Assembly (NCBI GenBank): GCA_002451435.1
Contig: DKCF01000030.1
Span: 19,527-31,746 of the forward strand
Length of the DNA: 12,220 nucleotides
DNA from: Bifidobacterium sp. UBA6881
GTDB taxonomy: Bacteria > Actinomycetota > Actinomycetes > Actinomycetales > Bifidobacteriaceae
Direction of reading: 5' to 3'
The notes under the pieces were generated by a model. It did not search any database, was not told where the DNA came from, and worked only from the letters and a program-made list of their open reading frames with translations. Shown here piece by piece: positions 1-6,088 of this stretch. The translations under genes were made by a program, and so were the position numbers. Position 1 is the first letter of the stretch, and every line of letters begins with the position of its first letter.

Positions 1-106
1 TTGCCGGCGAAACGGCCTTCGTCGTATGCGGATCCGGCGGTCGTCCGTGCGCGTGTTGTCGTATGCTGGAACGAGCAACGTTCTGATTTTTGAAGGAGCT
101 TCACGG

Positions 107-1243
107 ATGGGTTTTCACGAGTTTTCCTCGCCATATGATTGGTCGCGCATCGCTTCCTACAAGCGCACGGCGAAAGCCGCGTTCGGCGGCATGATCGACC
201 TGTCCGTGGGATCTCCGGTCGATCCGGTGCCGGATTCGGTGCGCAAGGCGCTCGCCATCGCGTCGAACGATCCGAACGCCTATGGGTATCCGGCCACCGC
301 CGGTACCGCGGATCTGCGTGAGGCCATCGTCGAATGGTTCTCGGCCATGCGCGGGGTCGATGTGCGCGGAATCGGCGCCGACGTGGTGCCGACGGTCGGC
401 TCCAAGGAAGGCGTCGCGTTGATGGCGTCGTTGTTGCATTTCGGCGAGGGCGATGTCGTGGTGCAGCCGAAGGTGTCGTACCCGACGTATGAGATCGGTA
501 CGCAGCTGGCCGGCGCGCGCGTGCTGAAAGTCGAGGATGTGTCCGATGTGGATTCCTGGAAGAACGTTCCGGGCGTCAAGGCGGTATGGGTGAATTCCCC
601 GTGCAATCCAACCGGTGAGGTGTACTCCGCGGTGCGGATGAAAGGCATCGTCGATGCCGCGCGCGAGATCGGCGCGGTGGTGCTTTCCGATGAATGCTAT
701 GCGCTGATGCAGTGGCGGGGGAATGCCTCCGACGTATTGGAATCCGCACCATGCGCATTGCGTGGCGACGTGTGCGGCGGCACCGCGGACGGCGTGCTGG
801 TGCTGTATTCGCTGAGCAAGCAAAGCAACATGGCTGGATACCGCACCGCGTTCATCGCGGGCGACGCGTCCCTGGTCGGTCCGATGACGGCGTACCGCAA
901 GCAGATCGGGCAGATCATCCCCGGACCGGTGCAGGCGGCCATGGCGGCAGGTCTGCGTGATGTGGAGTCGGCGAAGACGCAGCACGCACGGTATCGTGAG
1001 CGCCTGGGCGTGCTGGTCGGCGCGTTGCGCGCCTATGGGTATTGCGTCAACATGCCGGCGGGCGCGCTGTACGTGTGGGTGAAGGCGAAGTCGGGCGATT
1101 GCTGGACCGACATGGCGCAGCTTGCCGAAATCGGTATCATCGCCAGTCCCGGCGAATTTTATGGCGCTCCGGAGTACCTGCGTTTCTCCGCGACGGCCAG
1201 CGACGCGGCGATCGCCGCTGCCGCCGAACGTCTCGCGCGCTGA
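107..1243 (+). CDS. dapC: N-succinyldiaminopimelate aminotransferase, actinobacterial DapC type
   Basis: This 378-residue, PLP-dependent fold-type I aminotransferase is expected to make N-succinyl-LL-2,6-diaminopimelate in the cytoplasmic succinylase branch of lysine synthesis. Visible hallmarks are the NPTG motif with Asn167 (NSPCNPTG), the SDECY motif with Asp195 and Tyr198 for the cofactor, the Schiff-base lysine Lys238 in YSLSKQSNMAGYR, and Arg359 in YLRFSA for the substrate carboxylate. The SKQSNMAGYR context is typical of DapC rather than of general aspartate aminotransferases. I chose the ATG at 107 because GAAGGAG (92-98) sits 8 nt upstream; an in-frame ATG at 26 would add 27 Arg-rich residues with no ribosome binding site. 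A weak -10 (TATGCT, 62-67) lies upstream. It appears to be a single-gene unit reading toward the terminator at 1435-1485. The exact amino donor and acceptor are inferred from family. Confidence 0.88.
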   Translation: MGFHEFSSPYDWSRIASYKRTAKAAFGGMIDLSVGSPVDPVPDSVRKALAIASNDPNAYGYPATAGTADLREAIVEWFSAMRGVDVRGIGADVVPTVGSKEGVALMASLLHFGEGDVVVQPKVSYPTYEIGTQLAGARVLKVEDVSDVDSWKNVPGVKAVWVNSPCNPTGEVYSAVRMKGIVDAAREIGAVVLSDECYALMQWRGNASDVLESAPCALRGDVCGGTADGVLVLYSLSKQSNMAGYRTAFIAGDASLVGPMTAYRKQIGQIIPGPVQAAMAAGLRDVESAKTQHARYRERLGVLVGALRAYGYCVNMPAGALYVWVKAKSGDCWTDMAQLAEIGIIASPGEFYGAPEYLRFSATASDAAIAAAAERLAR

Positions 1244-1434
1244 GCGGGCATATTGGTGGGATGCTTGGCTGTCGTCGGGCATATATGCCGATTTGTCCGA
1301 CACCGACGTGGGTATATTGGCGGTTGGCGTCAATACGGCCATATCGGACGTCTTCGGCATGGAAGATGAACGGTTGCCGCTATGTCTAGTTGCGCAATGG
1401 CATGTTTTCGTGCATATCGCACGCTTCGCGGCAT
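1244..1434. other. Spacer between dapC and terminator with recurrent CATAT elements
   Basis: No convincing gene is present in this stretch. CATAT occurs at 1249, 1280, 1340, 1413 and 1432, with a related GTATAT at 1312. The first four elements are spaced about 28-32 nt. GGCATATATGCC (1278-1289) is a perfect 12-bp palindrome, flanked at a distance by TGTCG (1270-1274) and CGACA (1298-1302). A 42-codon frame (1261-1389) exists, but its ribosome binding site would touch the ATG and its composition is not protein-like. Confidence 0.5.
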
Positions 1435-1485
1435 ATGGAAAAGCTCCGAAACCATTGGAATTCAACGGTTTCGGAGCTTTTCCAT
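1435..1485. terminator. Bidirectional intrinsic terminator between dapC and tRNA-Ser
   Basis: There is a perfect 19-bp inverted repeat (1435-1453 with 1467-1485). After one A/C mismatch, three further pairs leave a GAATT loop (1458-1462). Both strands end in AGCTTTTCC, so the T tract lies in the outer stem in either direction. On the - strand it starts 4 nt after the tRNA-Ser discriminator base, and on the + strand it is the first strong stop after dapC. Confidence 0.85.
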
Positions 1486-1489
1486 CGAG

Positions 1490-1576
1490 CGGAGTCAGAG
1501 GGATTCGAACCCTCGAGCCGCTAACGCGGCTAACACCTTAGCAGGGTGCCCCTATCGGCCACTCAGGCATGACTCC
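1490..1576 (-). tRNA. tRNA-Ser(GCT), class II
   Basis: The - strand folds as a complete serine tRNA. A 7-bp acceptor stem (GGAGTCA with TGACTCC) is followed by discriminator G at 1490. The anticodon loop is CTGCTAA with anticodon GCT at 1542-1540, reading AGC/AGT codons. A long variable arm has a 6-bp stem (1516-1521 with 1526-1531), as expected for tRNA-Ser. The T arm is GAGGG-TTCGAAT-CCCTC. No CCA is encoded, so it must be added after processing. The terminator at 1435-1485 follows almost at once, and a candidate -10 lies about 35 nt upstream. Confidence 0.96.
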
Positions 1577-1610
1577 ACTGCTGCATCGTATTACGACGCA
1601 ACAGCATGTA

Positions 1611-1616
1611 ACTATA
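1611..1616 (-). promoter_or_regulatory. Candidate -10 box of the tRNA-Ser promoter
   Basis: The - strand reads TATAGT here, five of six matches to TATAAT, which would place a start near 1604 and give a short precursor leader before the tRNA 5' end at 1576. No convincing -35 hexamer lies 16-18 nt upstream. Confidence 0.5.
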
Positions 1617-1719
1617 GCATCTCTTTGCCGACAAAACACCATATTGCGTAAAAATCGTCGGGATAATCCGAAATCAGCCGCCGAAAGGCCATATGCGCGC
1701 TGAATTCTCGGTGGATTTG

Positions 1720-1738
1720 CGGCCGTTCGGAACGACCG
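1720..1738. promoter_or_regulatory. 19-bp imperfect palindrome in the tRNA-Ser/dinB divergent region
   Basis: The sequence CGGCCGTTCGGAACGACCG pairs at 8 of 9 positions around the central G1729, with one C/A mismatch. It lies between the divergent tRNA-Ser and dinB promoters, 55 bp from the LexA box. The shape suits a dimeric regulator site, but the factor is unknown and it could be chance. Confidence 0.3.
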
Positions 1739-1793
1739 TCTGAATGGTGCGGCGCAGCACTGGGCCGGAAAGCGTGCCCGAAATATGCGAATT

Positions 1794-1807
1794 CGAACAT
1801 TTGTTCC
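1794..1807 (+). promoter_or_regulatory. LexA (SOS) box upstream of dinB
   Basis: CGAACATTTGTTCC matches the Gram-positive LexA consensus CGAACRNRYGTTYC at all but one position. It lies 33-46 nt upstream of the dinB ATG, covering the -35 region of the promoter whose -10 is at 1828-1833. LexA bound here should repress dinB until DNA damage. The site also argues against the longer in-frame dinB start at 1744, which would place it inside the gene. Confidence 0.8.
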
Positions 1808-1827
1808 AAAATATACCGATCGCGGAT

Positions 1828-1833
1828 TATCAT
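1828..1833 (+). promoter_or_regulatory. dinB -10 box, probable leaderless start
   Basis: TATCAT matches five of six bases of TATAAT and ends 6 nt before the dinB ATG at 1840. The predicted transcript would begin at or next to the A of the start codon. An alternative -10 is TATACC at 1812-1817, which would give a leader of about 16 nt. Confidence 0.55.
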
Positions 1834-1839
1834 GAAGGC

Positions 1840-3159
1840 ATGAGCACAGCACCAAGAATCGCGGCGGCCAAACGTGACTGGGGTCACGACGAGACCGGGT
1901 GCACCGTGCTGCACATCGACATGGACGCCTTCTACGCGTCCTTGGAGGTCGCAAGGCATCCGGAATACGCGGGCAGGCCGGTGATCATCGGTACCGGCAA
2001 TCGCTCCGTGGTGTCCGCGGCCAGCTATGAGGCTCGCAAATACGGCATCAATTCGGCGATGGCGAGCGCGCGTGCGCGCCAGCTTTGCCCCAACGGCGTT
2101 TTCCTTCCGGTGGACATGCGCTATTACCGCATGATGTCGCAGCGAATCTTCACCGAGGTGTTCAGCCATGTCACCGACCGCATCGAGCAGGTGTCGGTCG
2201 ACGAATGCTACATGGACGTTTCGGGCGCCCTGCGCGCGTGGAAAAGTCCCCGGGCCATAGGCGCATGGATCCGCGGCCAGGTGGCCGAACGGTACCACAT
2301 CACCTGTTCCGTCGGCATCGCGGCCAACAAGCTGGTGGCGAAGATGGCGTCCACCAACGCCAAACCGGACGGCATGCTGATGATTCCCCGCGCCCGACAT
2401 GCCGAATTCGTGCAGATGATGCCTTTGCGCGGCATTCCCGGGATAGGGCCGGCATTGGAGAAACGGCTGAACGCATGGGGCGTCACATCGGTTGCCGACC
2501 TCGCCGCGATGAGCGTCGAATCGTTGACCCAGGCGACCGGTTCGTCCGCCGCGGCGCATGGGCTGTATCTGGCGGCCAGGGGATTGGATGAGCGGCAGGT
2601 CTCGCCGCGCGCCCCGGAAAAGTCCATCGGCGCGGAACGCACTTTCGACCGAGACACGCAAAGCATGCGCGAGGTGTGCTCCATGCTCCATTGGTGTTGC
2701 GACGACGTCGCCGCCACGTTGCGCAAACGCTCGCTGATGGGCCGGAAGGTCATGGTGAAACTCAGATTCCCCGATCTGAGCTATGCCACCAAAGGACGGA
2801 CGATGGAACGCCCCGTCGATGCGGCGAGCGCCCTGTATCCGCAATGCGTCGGATTGCTGCTGGCCATGATGGGCATGCCGCCGGGCTCCGCGGACGCCGT
2901 GTCGCTGACCCGGCCGGTGCGTCTGGCCGGAATGAGCGTCAGCGGCTTGGTGGAGGCGTCGGAAGCGGTCGTCCAACCGTCCTTGGACGACATGCTTGAG
3001 GAGCGTGAAGTGGAGGAACGCCTTCCCTCCGTGGGCGCGGATGCGATGCGCCACACCAGATCCGCCCGGTTGCGCGGAGCGGAGGCGGCGCTCGACGCGG
3101 TGCGCCGGAAATATGGTGACGCCATCGCCGGTTTCGGCGTGTCCGAACATGGTCGATGA
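1840..3159 (+). CDS. dinB: DNA polymerase IV (Y-family translesion polymerase)
   Basis: This 439-residue Y-family polymerase copies past damaged bases with low fidelity. The palm holds HIDMDAFYASLEV with metal-binding Asp27 and steric-gate Tyr32, and VDECYMD with Asp121 and Glu122. CSVGIAANKLVAKMAS and NAKPDG are also family hallmarks. The thumb helix-hairpin-helix is GIPGIGPALEKRL (198-210), and the little finger begins near SIGAERTFDRDT. The usual clamp-binding peptide may be QPSLD (379-383), which is weaker than the common QLSLF. The tail AALDAVRRKYGD resembles other actinobacterial Y-family ends. The start at 1840 is preferred because the LexA box and -10 lie just upstream. GAAGG at 1834-1838 is only 1 nt from the ATG and cannot be a normal ribosome binding site. 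A GC-rich hairpin overlaps the stop codon. Confidence 0.93.
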   Translation: MSTAPRIAAAKRDWGHDETGCTVLHIDMDAFYASLEVARHPEYAGRPVIIGTGNRSVVSAASYEARKYGINSAMASARARQLCPNGVFLPVDMRYYRMMSQRIFTEVFSHVTDRIEQVSVDECYMDVSGALRAWKSPRAIGAWIRGQVAERYHITCSVGIAANKLVAKMASTNAKPDGMLMIPRARHAEFVQMMPLRGIPGIGPALEKRLNAWGVTSVADLAAMSVESLTQATGSSAAAHGLYLAARGLDERQVSPRAPEKSIGAERTFDRDTQSMREVCSMLHWCCDDVAATLRKRSLMGRKVMVKLRFPDLSYATKGRTMERPVDAASALYPQCVGLLLAMMGMPPGSADAVSLTRPVRLAGMSVSGLVEASEAVVQPSLDDMLEEREVEERLPSVGADAMRHTRSARLRGAEAALDAVRRKYGDAIAGFGVSEHGR

Positions 3160-3190
3160 GCGACGCCCATGAGGGGAAGGGCGTGCGCTC
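3158..3190 (+). terminator. GC-rich hairpin overlapping the dinB stop codon
   Basis: The arms 3158-3168 and 3179-3190 pair over 11 bp with one bulged G (3185) around a 10-nt loop. The hairpin starts within the dinB TGA. No T run follows, so it may be a Rho-assisted or weak terminator, or an RNA-stabilising 3' end. Confidence 0.4.
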
Positions 3191-3211
3191 GCAGACGAAG
3201 GACGGCATGGC

Positions 3212-3229
3212 TGTGCGAATCGTGGCACA
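3212..3229. promoter_or_regulatory. Inverted repeat before the hydroxyacid dehydrogenase gene
   Basis: TGTGC and GCACA are separated by 8 nt. The right arm overlaps CACAAT (3226-3231), a possible -10 box, so this could be an operator for the downstream gene. The arms are short and this is weak evidence. Confidence 0.2.
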
Positions 3230-3303
3230 ATGATTTCCGTACCCGTCGATAACGGCAAGGCGCGTGGATGCGCGCCGGCACACAGCATGAAGGTGAGAGC
3301 GCC

Positions 3304-4293
3304 ATGGGTGAGATTTTCACGACACAATCCGAACGTACCGATCTGCCACTGGTCGTCATGCCGGTGGTCATCGAATCCATGATCGAACCGTTCAAACGGA
3401 ACTTCGCGCTGTTGGAAAACGTCGCGCGGGTGCGCATGTACGAGGACTTCACGCTCGATGAAGACACCATCGTCGAACGTTGCGAGGATGCGGACGCCGT
3501 CATGGTCGTCGGCTTCCACTGCACCGATTCGATTCTCGACAGGCTGCGGGCCAAGTGCTACGCGTTCGGCGGCACCGGCGTGGCGAGCTACATCAACCTC
3601 GACAAGGCCAAGGCGCGTGGCATCCGCGTATGCAACGTGGTGCATTACGGCGATCATGCGGTCGCCGAGCACACCATGGCGTTGCTGATGGAGCTCGCCA
3701 GGCATGTCGGCGACCTCGACCGCGAGGTGAAGGGCGGTGGTTGGGACGGCAACGACGGCTACGAGCTGTACGGCAAAAAGCTGGGCGTCATCGGCCTTGG
3801 CGGCATCGGCCGGACCGTGGCGAGAATCGCCGGAGCGTTCGGCATGAAGGTGTCCGCATGGAACTCCCACGTTCCGGCGCAGGTGTTCTCCGACCTGAAC
3901 GTCACGCCGGTCGACGATATGAACGAACTCATCGCCGGCTCCGACGTGGTGTCCATCCACATGCCGCTGCTTGATTCCACCCGTGGCATCGTCACCGCCG
4001 AGAACCTCGCCGCGCTGCGCCCTGGAACGCTGTTCATCAACACCGCGCGCGCCGAGATCATCGAACCGGGTGCGCTGCTCGCGCGTTTGCGCCACGGCGA
4101 CATTCCCGCGGCCTTGGACGTGTTCGACCATGAGCCGCTCGCCGCGGACGATCCGCTGTGCTCGATTCCCGGCATCGTGCTCACGCCGCACACCGCATGG
4201 CGTACCGATGGCGCGTACGTCGGCATCACCAGGCAGGTGGTGCGGTCCATCGCCGCATACTGCAAAGGCGAGGATTTCAACGTCGTCGTATGA
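3304..4293 (+). CDS. D-isomer-specific 2-hydroxyacid dehydrogenase
   Basis: This 329-residue cytoplasmic NAD(P)-dependent dehydrogenase interconverts a D-2-hydroxyacid and its 2-oxoacid. The Rossmann motif GLGGIG runs from Gly164 to Gly169. The catalytic set is in the expected order: Arg249 in NTARAEII, Glu277 in FDHEPL, and His296 in TPHTAWRT. The normal NxARG motif has Ala in place of Gly after Arg249, a mild departure. HYGDHAVAEHTMALLMELAR matches the helix common to glycerate, lactate and phosphoglycerate dehydrogenase relatives. The length excludes the ACT-domain form of phosphoglycerate dehydrogenase. The substrate cannot be fixed from sequence alone; hydroxypyruvate/glycerate or a lactate-type acid are possible. 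The start at 3304 has AAGGTGAG (3290-3297) 6 nt upstream; an in-frame ATG at 3268 lacks one. Neighbours do not point to a pathway. Confidence 0.9.
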   Translation: MGEIFTTQSERTDLPLVVMPVVIESMIEPFKRNFALLENVARVRMYEDFTLDEDTIVERCEDADAVMVVGFHCTDSILDRLRAKCYAFGGTGVASYINLDKAKARGIRVCNVVHYGDHAVAEHTMALLMELARHVGDLDREVKGGGWDGNDGYELYGKKLGVIGLGGIGRTVARIAGAFGMKVSAWNSHVPAQVFSDLNVTPVDDMNELIAGSDVVSIHMPLLDSTRGIVTAENLAALRPGTLFINTARAEIIEPGALLARLRHGDIPAALDVFDHEPLAADDPLCSIPGIVLTPHTAWRTDGAYVGITRQVVRSIAAYCKGEDFNVVV

Positions 4294-4424
4294 CTCGGTG
4301 GATCGCCGGGCGTTCCGGCACGGTCGGCAGCGGCTTGGGATTGCTTCGCGGCCGGGTTTCCGTGGCGGCGCGGCACGGACGATTCGGCGTGCGCGATGAC
4401 GGGGCTTCCGTCGCCGTGATTGGG

Positions 4425-4430
4425 TAGGTT
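4425..4430 (+). promoter_or_regulatory. Candidate -10 box (TAGGTT) of yigZ, possible leaderless start
   Basis: TAGGTT fits the actinobacterial TANNNT pattern and ends 7 nt before the ATG at 4438. No clear Shine-Dalgarno sequence is present, although GGTAGG overlaps the hexamer. No good -35 is visible. Confidence 0.4.
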
Positions 4431-4437
4431 GAACAGC

Positions 4438-5076
4438 ATGCAGACCATACTTGATTCCGCCGATCGGCCGGCGCATGACGCGTTTGTTGAGAAGAAATCG
4501 GAATTCATCGGTGACGCGTGCCATGTCGATTCCCTGGATGAGGCGCTCGCGTTCGTCCAGACGATCCGTGACCGGCATCCCAAGGCCCGCCACGTCGCGT
4601 ACGCGGCGGTGTGCGGCGGTTCGGACGGGCGGCTGGCGGAACGCATGAGCGATGACGGCGAACCGTCCGGCACCGCGGGCAAGCCCATTCTCGATGTGCT
4701 GCGCGCCAATGAGATGACCGACTGCGTGGTCGCGGTCACCCGATACTTCGGCGGAATACTGCTGGGATCCGGAGGTCTGATACGCGCGTACTCCACAGGC
4801 GCGTCGATCGCCGTCAAGGCCGCGAGCAAGGCGAGAATCGTGCCGTGCGCCGAATATCGGGTCACGCTTGACTATCCGCAGCTGGGCAGCTTCCAGAATC
4901 TTCTGGCGGGAGTCGACGGTGAGCAGGCGGACGCCCAATACACCGACCGCATCGAGCTGACGGTGGTCGTGCCGCAGGAACGGCAGGCGACATTCGAATC
5001 CCGCATCATCGAGGCATTCAACGCGACGGTGAAACCGGCGTTGACCGGCACCTCCAATCGTCCGGTGAAACTGTGA
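4438..5076 (+). CDS. yigZ: YigZ/IMPACT-family protein
   Basis: This 212-residue protein belongs to the UPF0029/IMPACT family. The N-terminal domain has KKSEFIGDACHVDS (19-32), the HVAYAAVCG strand, DDGEPSGTAGKP (72-83) and RYFGGILLGSGGLIRAY (102-118), all diagnostic. The C-terminal part (about 135-205) fits the DUF1949 ferredoxin-like domain found in bacterial members. Eukaryotic IMPACT acts in translational control through GCN1; bacterial YigZ has a proposed RNA- or ribosome-linked role that is not settled. I chose ATG 4438 over an in-frame TTG at 4420, because the TANNNT hexamer at 4425-4430 would then sit inside the gene. The gene is 144 nt after the dehydrogenase and 48 nt before the repeat protein, so it could be transcribed with the latter. 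Confidence 0.9.
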   Translation: MQTILDSADRPAHDAFVEKKSEFIGDACHVDSLDEALAFVQTIRDRHPKARHVAYAAVCGGSDGRLAERMSDDGEPSGTAGKPILDVLRANEMTDCVVAVTRYFGGILLGSGGLIRAYSTGASIAVKAASKARIVPCAEYRVTLDYPQLGSFQNLLAGVDGEQADAQYTDRIELTVVVPQERQATFESRIIEAFNATVKPALTGTSNRPVKL

Positions 5077-5112
5077 ACGGCGATCGCGTCCGAACCATGA
5101 CCCTGCGCAAGG

Positions 5113-5118
5113 TAAGGT
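5113..5118 (+). promoter_or_regulatory. Candidate -10 box (TAAGGT) before the repeat-protein gene
   Basis: TAAGGT ends 6 nt before the ATG at 5125 and fits TANNNT. The same bases form part of AAGGTGG (5114-5120), which could be a closely spaced ribosome binding site 4 nt from the ATG. The sequence therefore does not decide between a leaderless and a leadered start. Confidence 0.35.
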
Positions 5119-5124
5119 GGAACC

Positions 5125-5919
5125 ATGACTGAAGCCGAAAACGTCCGCAACAAGGAAAACGCCGAGGAAGAATCCCCGGAAAGCTTCTCGGAGCACACCC
5201 CGGAAGCCACGGGATCGCCAGAAAACGCCGGAGCCGAACAGACGGATGCGCGAACTGGCGGGCAATCCGACGAGCCGGTCGCCGAGCAGAACGGCGAACA
5301 GGCCGGAGTTGGCCAATCCACTGCGGATTTCGAACCGTTGACGGCCACGTACGAGCGGTTGCGGCATTCCACCGATGCGGCGGAACTCAGCGAGTTCGCA
5401 CGCCGTCCGCTGCCCGACCGCTCCGACCAGGCGGCGTTCTCCCGAGCCACCGCACTGTTGGAGGCCGTGGCAGGCAATCCGCACACCCCGTTGGAGGACC
5501 GCGTCTTCCTGGCGCAGACCATGCCGTTCCCGAATATCCTGGTCAAACTGTCGACCGACGAATCGGACGAGGTGCGCAAGGCCGTGGCCGGCAACGCCGA
5601 TGACAAGAACTGGCTGGTGGGACGCCTGACCAAAGACAAGGCGCCGGCGGTGCGCGACACCGCGTTGCGCAACAAGCGCACATCATGGAAAATGCGTCTC
5701 GAAGGGGCGCAGGACCCGGCAATGGACGCGCAGACCCTTGATTTTCTTGGCAGACTCGGCACCGAACTCGAACCGGACGCGCCGGCGGTATTGGCATCCA
5801 TGGTCCGCAGGGCCGTGGCGCTCAATCCGAACACGTCCGAGACGATGCTGGGCAAACTCGCCGACGATCCGTCCGGAGAGGTGGCGCGGGCCGTATTGAA
5901 GCGTCGCGACCGCGAGTAG
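5125..5919 (+). CDS. Unassigned protein with acidic disordered N-terminus and LRV/HEAT-like helical repeats
   Basis: I cannot assign a function to this 264-residue protein. Residues 1-68 are rich in Glu, Ala, Gly, Gln, Ser and Pro with almost no hydrophobic residues, so they are probably disordered. The rest is alpha-helical with degenerate repeats of the form VR-AVA-NP-T followed by L--LA-DP: LLEAVAGNPHTP (111-122), EVRKAVAGNADD (149-160) and MVRRAVALNPNTS (226-238) with LGKLADDPSGEVARAVL. This resembles leucine-rich repeat variant (LRV) or HEAT-type solenoids, which usually mediate protein contacts. There is no signal peptide and no membrane segment, so it is likely cytoplasmic. The start codon is preceded at short range by AAGGTGG. 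It is 48 nt after yigZ and may share a transcript with it. An enzyme role is unlikely. Confidence 0.75.
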   Translation: MTEAENVRNKENAEEESPESFSEHTPEATGSPENAGAEQTDARTGGQSDEPVAEQNGEQAGVGQSTADFEPLTATYERLRHSTDAAELSEFARRPLPDRSDQAAFSRATALLEAVAGNPHTPLEDRVFLAQTMPFPNILVKLSTDESDEVRKAVAGNADDKNWLVGRLTKDKAPAVRDTALRNKRTSWKMRLEGAQDPAMDAQTLDFLGRLGTELEPDAPAVLASMVRRAVALNPNTSETMLGKLADDPSGEVARAVLKRRDRE

Positions 5920-5951
5920 CCCGCCCGCGGATGTCGGCGGTCCAAGGCGCG

Positions 5952-5965
5952 CGCCATGCATGGCG
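5952..5965. promoter_or_regulatory. 14-bp perfect palindrome upstream of malQ
   Basis: CGCCATGCATGGCG is fully symmetric and lies about 125 nt before the malQ ATG. A second ATGCAT occurs at 6004-6009, 48 nt away centre to centre. It could be an operator or the 3' hairpin of the preceding gene; no T run follows it. Confidence 0.3.
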
Positions 5966-6075
5966 GCTGCATTGCGGCCGGAATGTCCGAATCGGATGAT
6001 TGGATGCATCGGCGATACGGCCGTGTGCCGGTGAAGGGGCAGGAGTATCCGCGCGTGGTGCGTCATATGGCGGCT

Positions 6076-6081
6076 TACACT
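6076..6081 (+). promoter_or_regulatory. malQ -10 box (TACACT), probable leaderless start
   Basis: TACACT ends 7 nt before the malQ ATG at 6089. The 7 intervening bases (TGTTTGAT region) contain no purine-rich ribosome binding site, so transcription very likely starts at or next to the A of the start codon. No clear -35 is visible 17 nt upstream. Confidence 0.6.
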
Positions 6082-6088
6082 GTTTGAT

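Noticed and set aside
26..106. Upstream in-frame start for dapC
   Set aside because: It adds 27 Arg-rich residues not typical of the family, and GAAGGAG fits the start at 107.
1..106. Possible 3' end of a ferredoxin gene, which often precedes dapC in Actinobacteria
   Set aside because: No frame here reads as a ferredoxin C-terminus; the stretch is probably dapC upstream DNA.
1261..1389. Small 42-codon ORF after dapC
   Set aside because: The purine-rich stretch touches the ATG, the composition is rich in Tyr, Trp, Cys and Pro, and the frame arises from the CATAT elements.
101..1465. A 454-codon open frame on the - strand opposite dapC
   Set aside because: It has a His/Arg-rich shadow composition and overlaps the terminator; dapC has all its catalytic residues on the other strand.
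1744..1839. Upstream in-frame start for dinB
   Set aside because: It would place the LexA box and the -10 inside the gene; the start at 1840 gives the usual short N-terminus before the HIDMDAFY motif.
1612..5484. A 1290-codon open frame on the - strand
   Set aside because: It runs antisense through dinB, the dehydrogenase, yigZ and most of the tRNA/dinB control region. Its product is rich in His, Arg and Gly with no domain. Strong GC bias at third codon positions keeps such frames open; the sense genes have clear catalytic motifs.
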